From Candidatus Solibacter sp. (GTDB taxonomy: Bacteria; Acidobacteriota; Terriglobia; Bryobacterales; Bryobacteraceae), in assembly GCA_017883345.1 (NCBI GenBank), contig JADGNT010000167.1, forward strand, positions 1 through 8,724: a stretch of DNA of 8,724 nucleotides, given 5' to 3'. The position numbers and the translations under genes were made by a program. The notes under the pieces are model-generated. The model saw only the letters and a program-made list of their open reading frames with translations. It had not been told where the DNA came from and did no database searches. Positions 1 to 5,837 of this stretch are shown here, one piece after another. The stretch's first letter is position 1. Each line of letters opens with the position of its first letter.

Positions 1-73
1 GAGCCGAAACGGGCAGCAGGAACGCAAGCGACGTGTATTCGCCTACCATCACCGGCCACGGTTTTTTCGCCAC
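1..73 (-). CDS. N-terminus of a small membrane protein, possibly AtpZ/AtpI-like (partial)
   Basis: An open frame on the minus strand starts at a GTG (73..71), or at an in-frame ATG (49..47), and runs off the left edge. It encodes about 24 residues beginning MAKKPWPV, followed by MVGEYTSLAFLLPVSA, which turns hydrophobic and looks like the start of a first membrane helix. The pattern GEY-x-SL-x-x-LLP-S resembles the N-terminus of the small AtpZ/AtpI-type proteins encoded at the head of many F1Fo ATP synthase operons; this is a by-eye resemblance over two dozen residues only. The frame opens directly behind the hemD stop, only 9 bp away, so the two genes may be cotranscribed. No convincing Shine-Dalgarno is seen before the GTG. 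If the identification is right, the ATP synthase genes lie to the left of the window. Confidence 0.42.
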   Translation of the reverse strand, partial: MAKKPWPVMVGEYTSLAFLLPVSA

Positions 74-82
74 ACGTACAGT

Positions 83-883
83 CTACTGCCTGGCGCGCTC
101 CGCCGCCTCTTTTACCAGAAAACCCATCTTCGGGTGGGAAGGCTCCATCATGGGATGAATGCCGAACTCCTCGAGGGCTTCGGAGGTGGTGGGTCCGATG
201 GAACACACCTGGCACTGGCGCAAATTCCCGAGCACGGCGTCCTCGATTCCGAGTTCGCGCGCCACCCGCGCGAGGTGCGCGATTTGGATCGCGGTGGTGA
301 ACAGCGCCACATCGAAGGCGCCCTCCGCGAGGAGGCGTGCCGCCTGGCGCAAGGGTTCGACATTCTCCGGCAGATCCCACTGGTAGACGCGCACCGGCGT
401 CACTTCCCCGCCCCGCGCGCGCAAGCCATCCAACAACTCGGCGCTGGGCCGGCCGTATTCCTGCACCGCAATGCAGCGCTCGGGCCGTCCTTCGGTCGCC
501 GCCAGGAGTTCCCGCCAGGTGTTGGGTTCCGGCGCCACGATGGCCGGCTTCAGGCCCATTTCGCGCAGCGCCGCCGCGGGTTTCGGCCCGCGCGCCACCA
601 GAGTCGCGCGTCCCAGAGCCTCGGCGAACGCTGCCTCCGGAAAACGCGTGGCCAGCAGACGATTCAACTGGCGCGTGCCGGCTCCCGTCAGCAGGATGAC
701 CATCTCGAACCCGCCGGCGAACAGCTTTTCCGCGAAGGCGAACGCTTCCGGGTTCTCCGCCAGCGGAATCTCCCGCATCGAAGGCGCCACGAACGGCTCG
801 CCCTCCTGCTTGCGAATCAATTGCTCCATCTCCGCCGCGCGCCGGCTCTCCAGCGCGAGCACGCGCAATCCGTGAAAGCCCAT
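83..883 (-). CDS. hemD: Uroporphyrinogen-III synthase (HemD family)
   Basis: The 266-residue product has the length and shape of HemD, the cytosolic enzyme that closes hydroxymethylbilane with inversion of ring D to give uroporphyrinogen III, the branch point to heme, siroheme and cobalamin. Family features seen: an N-terminal GLRVLALESRR strand-turn (5-15), MVILLTGAGTRQL (61-73, the LTSxNGV-like segment), LVARGPKPAAALREMG (95-110, the 'G-x-x-T-A-x-x-L' segment), PVRVYQWDLP (163-172, the 'vY' hinge), ALFTTAIQIAHL (193-204) and CSIGPTTSEALEEFG (227-241). This matches the two-domain bilobed fold; sequence conservation in this family is low, so the call rests on the series of motifs. The frame stays open upstream to 955, but that extension is coded by a repeat and is Cys-rich and unlike HemD, so the ATG at 883 is chosen. 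That ATG has no Shine-Dalgarno and sits just behind a TATAAT, suggesting a leaderless mRNA. hemD is followed by the partial membrane-protein gene 9 bp away. Confidence 0.9.
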   Translation of the reverse strand: MGFHGLRVLALESRRAAEMEQLIRKQEGEPFVAPSMREIPLAENPEAFAFAEKLFAGGFEMVILLTGAGTRQLNRLLATRFPEAAFAEALGRATLVARGPKPAAALREMGLKPAIVAPEPNTWRELLAATEGRPERCIAVQEYGRPSAELLDGLRARGGEVTPVRVYQWDLPENVEPLRQAARLLAEGAFDVALFTTAIQIAHLARVARELGIEDAVLGNLRQCQVCSIGPTTSEALEEFGIHPMMEPSHPKMGFLVKEAAERARQ

Positions 884-895
884 GTGGCGATTATA
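884..895 (-). promoter_or_regulatory. Candidate -10 element for leaderless hemD transcript
   Basis: On the minus strand a perfect TATAAT (895..890) is followed by CGCCAC and then the hemD ATG (883). Transcription usually begins about 7 nt past the -10 hexamer, which would put +1 on the A of the ATG. The absence of a Shine-Dalgarno agrees with a leaderless message. No good -35 hexamer lies at 16-18 bp; the upstream sequence is the arm of an inverted repeat. This is inferred from spacing only. Confidence 0.4.
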
Positions 896-910
896 GTGAA
901 GAGAACACAG

Positions 911-1002
911 TTTCGCGCAAAGGCCGCAAAGGGCGCAAAGGAAAACCAAAAACAAATTCTTGAAGCTTCTCTCTTGGCGATCTTTGCGATCTTTGCGCGA
1001 AA
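911..1002. repeat. Large imperfect inverted repeat of CGCAAAG units
   Basis: The left arm starts tttcgcgcaaag (911-922) and continues with two further cgcaaag units (925-931 and 934-940). The right arm ends ctttgcgcgaaa (991-1002), the exact complement of the first 12 bases, and its reverse complement repeats the same cgcaaag-NN-cgc-aag rhythm. The arms are about 30 bp each around an AT-rich centre containing the palindrome gaagcttc (962-969). The element fills nearly the whole gap between the S9 peptidase stop and hemD. Short tandem cgcaaag blocks of this kind are a familiar dispersed intergenic repeat in several bacterial phyla. As RNA it would fold into a long hairpin behind the peptidase gene, so it may help end that transcript. 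No transposase is nearby. Confidence 0.75.
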
Positions 1003-1009
1003 CGTTATT

Positions 1010-3982
1010 TCATTTTTTGTCGCCCATGGTGGATAGCTCGGTCCGCTCGCGCTCGATGTACGGGACGCCCTTCTCCATCCATGCCGGAGCCGGCGCGCCC
1101 TTCAGGTAGTGATCGAAGTACTGCTGCAAGCGGATGGTGTAATCCTTCTGGTTGGGCCGCTTGCGCAATCCGTGCGGTTCTCCGTTGTAATCGAAGAGGT
1201 AGACTTCCTTGCCCAGGCGGCGCAGCGCCAGATAGAACTCCACGCCCTGATACCATGGCACAGCGTCGTCGCCATCGTTGTGCAGCAGCATCACCGGCGT
1301 CCGCACACGGTCCGCCCAGAAGATCGGCGAGTTTTCGATGAAGCGCGTGGGATACTGCCAGATGGATCCGCCGATGCGGCTCTGCGTGCGCTCATATTGG
1401 AACTGCCGCGGGACCCCCGTGCCCCAGCGGATGCCGTCATAAGCGCTGATCATGTTGGCCACCGGCGCGCCCGCGGCCACCGCCCGGAAACGATTGGTCT
1501 GGGTCACCATGTAGGCGATCTGATAGCCGCCCCAACTGTGCCCCTGAATGCCGATGGCATCTTCCTTCACGAAGCCCTTGTCCACAATCGCCTGCACCCC
1601 GGGCAACACGCACTTCATGGCGCTCTGCCCCGGGAATCCCGTGGTATACACGATGTCCGGCGTGAATACCAGGTACCCGTTGCTGGTGTAGTAGCTCAGA
1701 TTGATGTTGTGGCTGGGGCGCGGGTCCACGAAGCGGTTCACATTCTGCGTCAACCGCTCGTAGATGTAGACCATCATCGGGTACTTCTTTTTGGGGTCGA
1801 AGTTGGCCGGCTTGTACAGGGCGCCAGAGAGCGGCACGCCGTCGGCGTTGTTGAACCGCACCACCTCGGAGGTTCCCCATAGCAGGTTGGCCTTTTGCGG
1901 ATTGGCGTCGCTCACCTTGCGCAGTTCCTTGAAGCTGCCGTCGGTGGTCACCAGGTCGGGGAACTCGCTGAACGTCTGCGCGGTCAGCAGGTAGACGTCG
2001 GCGTCCTTGGCCTTCACCGGCGGCGTCATGTACTTCGGCGACATGACGAGTTGCTTGGGCTCGCCACCGGCATCGCCGCCCTGCAGGGAGGCGCGGAAGA
2101 ATCCGGTTTCGAACGTCTTGAGGTTCTCGCCTTGCAGCATGATCGGCCCAGCGCCATCGATCCATCGCTCGCGCGGATTGTCCGCCTCGGTGCGTATGTA
2201 GCGCAGCCGCACATCGTGCGCGCGGCCGTAACCGGCGGTAATGTTCTTCGCACCCGTGCCGTCCGGCGACACCCGCCAGATGTCGTAGCGGTCGTAAATC
2301 AGCAGGCTCTGGCCGTCCTTGGTCCAGCCCGCGTTGCCGTAAGCGCCGGGCGTGCTGGGCGTATCGGTATCCTCATTGAAAAACTTCACGCCGAGGCTCG
2401 CCGTGAGGTTCGCCTTCCTGCCGTCGGGCACGGATACCGTATTCCAATCCTGGCCGTCGAAATACAGAAGATAGCGGCCCGCAGGCGACCACGTCATGCT
2501 GCCGCGCTGCTTGCTGGCGAGCAGCGTGCGCGCGCCAGAGACCGCGTCGATCAGGTAGGCGTCGGCGTAATGCTCGTCGTAATCGGCCAGCGGACGGTAT
2601 TGGCGATCGTCCGACCCCATCACCCATTGCGCGCTCTCGGAAGGCGTCACGGTCTCCACCGCGGAATCGGCAAGTTGCACGATCTTGTGCTCCGGAATCA
2701 AGTAGGCCGCCGTGAACGTGCGATTGCGATCGCGCTCGGCGCGCACCTTCTGGATCGGCTGGATGTAGTCGTCTTTATAGCTCCACAGGTCCACCACGGC
2801 CTTGGTGTCGTCGGCCGGCACATCGGCCGCCTCATCCTTCTTGTCCGGGGCGGGCGGCGCGCAGGCGAAGAACACGCGCGTACCATCCTTGGAAAAGCTC
2901 AGCGTGCCCTTGTCGCTGATCGCGAACTCCTGGCGGAAACCGGCCATGTCGCCAGAGACCAGCACGGATGCCGCCAGCACGGAGGCCGCCGGCGCTTGCC
3001 GCTCCCAGCGGTAGAGCTTCCATTTCGGCTGTTTGGCGGAGGCGTCATCGCGGTCGCTGAGGAAGACCACCTGCGTCTGGTTTTCATCCCAGGTCAGCCT
3101 GGCGTATTTGCCCTTGCCTTCGGCTAGCGCCACCGGCGCATCGCCGATCCCCGGCTTCACGGCAAAGACGCCGTTCTTGGCGGAGTCGCGCGCCGCAACC
3201 GCGTAAACCACCTGCTTGCCGTCCTCGGTGAGGGTGAACTCCACCACATCGGGGATGGTGCGCTCGGAGGCATCGGCCAGATTGCGCACTACCAGGTCCG
3301 TGCCGAACTCCGGCCGCGCGCCGCGACCACCTGCACCCGCCGCGCCCGCCGCCGCGCCGCCGCGTCCGCCGCGGCCACCCTGCTGATCGCCTTCCCCTTT
3401 CGGCGGCGTCGCCGGTGGGTTCCCCGCACCGCCCGCTGGAGCGTCCGGACCTTCCTTGAGATACACCAGCAGCCCCGACGCCTTCTCCGGCATGGCGAAG
3501 CGCTTCACCCGCTCCACCCGCGTCGTCTTTCCGGAGGCGAGATCGACAATCACCATGCCATCCTTCGGCGCCGGCTTCTTGTCCTTCTTGGCCTTGTCGC
3601 TCTCCGCCTTCGGGGGGAAGGTCGAGAACACCACGGTCTTGCTGTCCGCCGAGAACGTGAGAGTCGCGCCGCGAACCTCCGGCGCCGGCCCTTCTTCACC
3701 CGGCGTCGGCGGCGTGGGCGCGGGACGTAGCCCGGCGGGTTCGCGCTGCTCCTTGCCGGTCACCAGGTTGCGAATGACCACCTCGCCGTCGCCTTCTTGC
3801 GGGAACAGTCCGTAGACCAGGAACTTCCCGTCGTTAGAGAGCCGCTGGCCGACGATGGATCGCCAGCCGTCATAGTCGCCGTGGTTGAGGGGCCGCTGAC
3901 TTTGCGCCAATGACACCGGAACAAGCACCGCCGCAGCCAATAGCCAAGCGGACACACGCAGGAAACGTCGCCGGTCAAACAT
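1010..3982 (-). CDS. Secreted S9 (prolyl oligopeptidase family) serine peptidase
   Basis: A 990-residue exported serine peptidase, expected to cleave peptides in the periplasm or outside. The N-terminus has an RRRFLR twin-arginine-like motif (4-9), a hydrophobic stretch (about 12-25) and a plausible cleavage site SLA|Q at 26/27, so Tat or Sec export is possible. Residues about 30-690 are repetitive beta-strand sequence with 'SPDG/SKDG'-like turns, as in the beta-propeller that gates S9 enzymes. The alpha/beta-hydrolase domain follows from about 700: nucleophile Ser816 in GHSWGGYQ, Asp905 in NDGDDAVPW and His937 in GEPHGLRK. The Asp-His spacing of 32 equals that of dipeptidyl peptidase IV. The protein is longer than classical prolyl oligopeptidase (about 700), partly because of a Pro/Gly/Arg/Ala-rich insert at about 182-222. 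Substrate specificity cannot be told. The ATG has no Shine-Dalgarno; a TACAAT (3997..3992) lies 9 nt upstream, a possible -10. Divergent from the cysteine operon. Confidence 0.93.
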   Translation of the reverse strand: MFDRRRFLRVSAWLLAAAVLVPVSLAQSQRPLNHGDYDGWRSIVGQRLSNDGKFLVYGLFPQEGDGEVVIRNLVTGKEQREPAGLRPAPTPPTPGEEGPAPEVRGATLTFSADSKTVVFSTFPPKAESDKAKKDKKPAPKDGMVIVDLASGKTTRVERVKRFAMPEKASGLLVYLKEGPDAPAGGAGNPPATPPKGEGDQQGGRGGRGGAAAGAAGAGGRGARPEFGTDLVVRNLADASERTIPDVVEFTLTEDGKQVVYAVAARDSAKNGVFAVKPGIGDAPVALAEGKGKYARLTWDENQTQVVFLSDRDDASAKQPKWKLYRWERQAPAASVLAASVLVSGDMAGFRQEFAISDKGTLSFSKDGTRVFFACAPPAPDKKDEAADVPADDTKAVVDLWSYKDDYIQPIQKVRAERDRNRTFTAAYLIPEHKIVQLADSAVETVTPSESAQWVMGSDDRQYRPLADYDEHYADAYLIDAVSGARTLLASKQRGSMTWSPAGRYLLYFDGQDWNTVSVPDGRKANLTASLGVKFFNEDTDTPSTPGAYGNAGWTKDGQSLLIYDRYDIWRVSPDGTGAKNITAGYGRAHDVRLRYIRTEADNPRERWIDGAGPIMLQGENLKTFETGFFRASLQGGDAGGEPKQLVMSPKYMTPPVKAKDADVYLLTAQTFSEFPDLVTTDGSFKELRKVSDANPQKANLLWGTSEVVRFNNADGVPLSGALYKPANFDPKKKYPMMVYIYERLTQNVNRFVDPRPSHNINLSYYTSNGYLVFTPDIVYTTGFPGQSAMKCVLPGVQAIVDKGFVKEDAIGIQGHSWGGYQIAYMVTQTNRFRAVAAGAPVANMISAYDGIRWGTGVPRQFQYERTQSRIGGSIWQYPTRFIENSPIFWADRVRTPVMLLHNDGDDAVPWYQGVEFYLALRRLGKEVYLFDYNGEPHGLRKRPNQKDYTIRLQQYFDHYLKGAPAPAWMEKGVPYIERERTELSTMGDKK

Positions 3983-4043
3983 GATGACGGTATTGTAATC
4001 GAGTGCGCGGCAGGCCGCAGCTTACGTGGCTTTTCCCCTTATC

Positions 4044-4072
4044 TTGACAGAGATTGGGGTGATTGGTATAAT
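4044..4072 (+). promoter_or_regulatory. Perfect sigma-70 type promoter of the cysM-mec-cysO-moeZ operon
   Basis: TTGACA (4044-4049) and TATAAT (4067-4072) are both exact consensus hexamers separated by exactly 17 bp. Transcription would start near 4079, giving an untranslated leader of roughly 90 nt before the cysM ATG. It is the only strong promoter seen in the divergent region and faces the four-gene operon. No terminator or second promoter is visible inside the operon. A full consensus match suggests strong, activator-independent expression by the housekeeping sigma factor. Confidence 0.85.
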
Positions 4073-4078
4073 CGGGAA

Positions 4079-4166
4079 AGCTCAGAAGGCTGTTTAATCC
4101 CTTTGGTTCCAGGAGCATACGATATCCGCATCCTGCCAGCCTCCATCTGAATCGAAATAGGTGGCT
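4079..4166 (+). other. Untranslated leader of the cysteine operon with weak stem
   Basis: This is the stretch between the predicted transcription start and cysM. AGGCTG (4087-4092) can pair with CAGCCT (4137-4142), and AGGA (4111-4114) with TCCT (4131-4134) around a GATATC. The stems are short with large loops, and no run of T follows, so there is no attenuator of standard form. I do not recognise a SAM, T-box or other known riboswitch core. AGGTGG (4159-4164) is the only Shine-Dalgarno-like string. Confidence 0.25.
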
Positions 4167-5120
4167 ATGGCCAACGCTCTCCACGTTCCCCATTTGGCGC
4201 GCACCGAAGCCGAGCCCTTGCTCGCGACCATCGGTAATACGCCCCTGCTGCGCCTGGAAAAAATCCAGCGCGAATTCCCCGGCATCGAGATTTTCGGTAA
4301 GGCCGAGTACTTCAACCCCGGCGGCAGCGTCAAGGATCGAGCCGCCCTCAACATGGTGCTCGATGGCGAGCGCTCCGGCAAACTGAACCACAACCGGACG
4401 ATTCTCGATTCCACCAGCGGCAACACCGGCATCGCCTACGCCATGATCGGCGCCAACCGCGGCTACAAAGTCAAACTGGTTCTCCCCGGCAATGCCAGCG
4501 AAGAGCGCAGACGCATCCTCAAAGCCTACGGCGCCGAAATGGTCTTCAGCGACCCAAATGAAAGCTCCGACGGCGCCATCCGCCTGGTCCGCCAGATCTA
4601 CATGGAAGATCCCGACCGCTACTTCTACCCCGACCAGTACAACAATCCGGCCAACTGGAAAGCGCACTTCGAAGGCACCGGCGCCGAGATCATCCACCAG
4701 ACGAACGGCGAACTCACCCACTTCGTCGCCGCCATGGGAACCAGCGGGACCTTTACCGGTACCACCCGCCGCCTGCGCCGCGATCTCCCCGAAGTGAAGT
4801 GCTACTCCGCCCAGCCCTCCAGCGGCTTTCACGGCCTGGAAGGCCTCAAGCACATGCCCACCGCCATTCGCCCCGGTTTCTATGACGACACCATGGCCGA
4901 TGGCAACCTCTGGATCGAAACCGAGGACGCCTACCGCATGGTCCGCCGCCTGGCCCGCGAAGAAGGCCTGCTGGTCGGCATCTCCTCGGGCTGCAACGTC
5001 CACGCCGCTACCCTTCTCGCCCGCGAAATCGCTGCCCGCGGCGAGAGCGCTACCATCGTCACCATTCTGTGCGACAGCGCCGAAAAATACCTCAGCGAAA
5101 ACTTCTGGGACCAGGAATGA
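4167..5120 (+). CDS. cysM: PLP-dependent cysteine synthase, CysM type (probably CysO-dependent)
   Basis: A fold-type II PLP enzyme of 317 residues in the O-acetylserine/O-phosphoserine sulfhydrylase family. From the ATG, motifs are IGNTPLLRL (22-30), FNPGGSVKDR (49-58) with the Schiff-base Lys56, the substrate loop TSGNTG (83-88), the phosphate-cup GTSGT (191-195) and GISSG (271-275). The ordinary reaction adds sulfide to the aminoacrylate from an activated serine. Its neighbours (JAMM peptidase, CysO, MoeZ) argue that here the sulfur donor is thiocarboxylated CysO, as for CysM of Mycobacterium tuberculosis. The protein stops soon after AEKYLSENF and lacks the longer C-terminal tail of the mycobacterial enzyme. 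Whether O-phosphoserine or O-acetylserine is used cannot be read by eye. Start: a GTG at 4161 is in frame two codons earlier and neither start has a well-spaced Shine-Dalgarno; ATG is preferred. The stop overlaps the mec start in ATGA (5117-5120). Confidence 0.88.
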   Translation: MANALHVPHLARTEAEPLLATIGNTPLLRLEKIQREFPGIEIFGKAEYFNPGGSVKDRAALNMVLDGERSGKLNHNRTILDSTSGNTGIAYAMIGANRGYKVKLVLPGNASEERRRILKAYGAEMVFSDPNESSDGAIRLVRQIYMEDPDRYFYPDQYNNPANWKAHFEGTGAEIIHQTNGELTHFVAAMGTSGTFTGTTRRLRRDLPEVKCYSAQPSSGFHGLEGLKHMPTAIRPGFYDDTMADGNLWIETEDAYRMVRRLAREEGLLVGISSGCNVHAATLLAREIAARGESATIVTILCDSAEKYLSENFWDQE

Positions 5121-5533
5121 TCCGCATCGAACCCGAACCTTGGGCCGCCATGGTGGCCCACGCCCGTGCCAGCTACCCTGACGAGTGCTGCGGCGCCATG
5201 CTCGGTATTACCGTAGACGACACCAAGCTCGTGCGGCAGGCTATCGCCATCGAAAATGCCTTCGAAGGCGCGCAGGCCGCCCGCTATGAACTCAGCCCCG
5301 CGGACCTCCTGGCCGCCGATAAGGCCGCCCGGGAACGTCACATCGACCTCATCGGCATCTATCACTCACATCCCGACTGCGACGCGTATTTTTCCGCCAC
5401 CGATTTGCGGAATTCCTGCCCGTGGTATTCCTTCGTCGTCCTGTCGATTCAAAAAGGCGAGTTCCACCACGCCAATTGCTTTCTGCCCAACTTCGATCAA
5501 ACCGAAGCGCCAAAAGAGGAGCTGATCTACTGA
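5117..5533 (+). CDS. mec: JAMM/Mov34 metallopeptidase, Mec-type (CysO-cysteine peptidase)
   Basis: A 138-residue single-domain JAMM (MPN+) zinc peptidase. The signature is complete: Glu23 in YPDECCGAMLG, His83 and His85 in IYHSHP, Ser93 and Asp96 in FSATD, i.e. H-x-H-x7-S-x-x-D. In M. tuberculosis the homologue Mec hydrolyses CysO-cysteine, releasing cysteine and regenerating the carrier; length and context match. Prokaryotic JAMM peptidases also trim C-terminal extensions of sulfur carriers (for example QbsD on QbsE), which is relevant because the cysO product next door carries ten residues after Gly-Gly. The start at 5117 overlaps the cysM stop by 4 bp (ATGA), indicating translational coupling. 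An upstream in-frame ATG (5069) would give a basic N-terminal extension lying wholly within the cysM reading region and is not used. Stop is one base before the cysO ATG. Confidence 0.9.
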   Translation: MIRIEPEPWAAMVAHARASYPDECCGAMLGITVDDTKLVRQAIAIENAFEGAQAARYELSPADLLAADKAARERHIDLIGIYHSHPDCDAYFSATDLRNSCPWYSFVVLSIQKGEFHHANCFLPNFDQTEAPKEELIY

Positions 5534-5534
5534 C

Positions 5535-5837
5535 ATGCCCAAAGTACTGATCCCGACGCCGCTGCGTCAATTCACCGCGAAGCAGGATTCCGTCACCGTC
5601 CCCGGCGCCACCGTGGGCGAAGTGCTCGCCGCGCTCACCACCGAGTACCCCGATCTGCGCAAGCAGATCTTCAACGATGAAGGCAAACTGCGAAGCTTCG
5701 TCAACGTCTACCTCAACGACGAAGACATCCGCTACCTCGGCAAGGACGCCACCCCGGCCGCCGACGCCGACACGCTCTCGCTGGTCCCCTCCATCGCCGG
5801 AGGGGCGCACGGAGAAAGGCCCGGAGGAAAGCATTGA
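5535..5837 (+). CDS. cysO: CysO-type ubiquitin-like sulfur carrier protein with C-terminal tail
   Basis: A 100-residue ThiS/MoaD beta-grasp protein. It starts KVLIPTPLRQFT, has the helix GEVLAALTTEYPDL (34-47), FVNVYLNDEDIRYL (55-68) and DADTLSLVPSIAGG (77-90). The FVNVYxNDEDIR and LxLVPxIAGG segments closely match mycobacterial CysO, which ends at its di-glycine and receives sulfur there as a thiocarboxylate. Here the reading frame continues for ten residues (AHGERPGGKH) beyond Gly89-Gly90. Such a tail would block adenylation until removed, presumably by the JAMM peptidase encoded just upstream. A second Gly-Gly (97-98) within the tail is also not terminal. The tail-coding DNA holds the moeZ Shine-Dalgarno. 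GAGGAG (5516-5521) serves as a somewhat distant ribosome site, 13 nt before the ATG. The stop overlaps the moeZ TTG start (5834-5837). Confidence 0.9.
   Translation: MPKVLIPTPLRQFTAKQDSVTVPGATVGEVLAALTTEYPDLRKQIFNDEGKLRSFVNVYLNDEDIRYLGKDATPAADADTLSLVPSIAGGAHGERPGGKH
5823..5828 (+). promoter_or_regulatory. Shine-Dalgarno of moeZ inside the cysO tail
   Basis: GGAGGA lies 5 nt before a TTG codon at 5834. It decides the moeZ start: no other start codon is suitable, and the protein from this TTG begins exactly at the conserved MoeB N-terminus (LSKDEILRYSRHL). The site sits within codons 97-98 of cysO, and the TTG overlaps the cysO stop, so moeZ translation is probably coupled to cysO. Confidence 0.8.

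Noticed and set aside
134..1036. 300-codon plus-strand open frame opposite hemD
   Set aside because: It mirrors the hemD codons in a GC-rich region, has Arg/His-rich sequence with no domain, and runs into the intergenic repeat.
1895..3127. 410-codon plus-strand open frame opposite the S9 peptidase (and a 257-codon one at 1109-1882)
   Set aside because: Both are shadows of a peptidase gene with a full catalytic triad; the predicted proteins are Arg/His/Val-rich without recognisable motifs.
4079..4166. Attenuator or riboswitch in the cysM leader
   Set aside because: Stems are only 4-6 bp with large loops, no T-run or leader peptide with Cys codons is seen, and no known riboswitch core is recognised.
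3975..5003. 342-codon minus-strand open frame over cysM and the divergent promoter
   Set aside because: Antisense to a clear PLP enzyme and reading through a perfect promoter; Gly/Val/Ala-rich with no family resemblance.
5799..5837. Possible frameshift fusing cysO to moeZ (the moeZ frame is open upstream of its TTG, and a GGGG run lies at 5802-5805)
   Set aside because: There is a good Shine-Dalgarno and start for moeZ and no slippery heptamer with a downstream structure; separate genes explain the sequence. A sequencing error in the G-run cannot be excluded and would affect the CysO tail claim.
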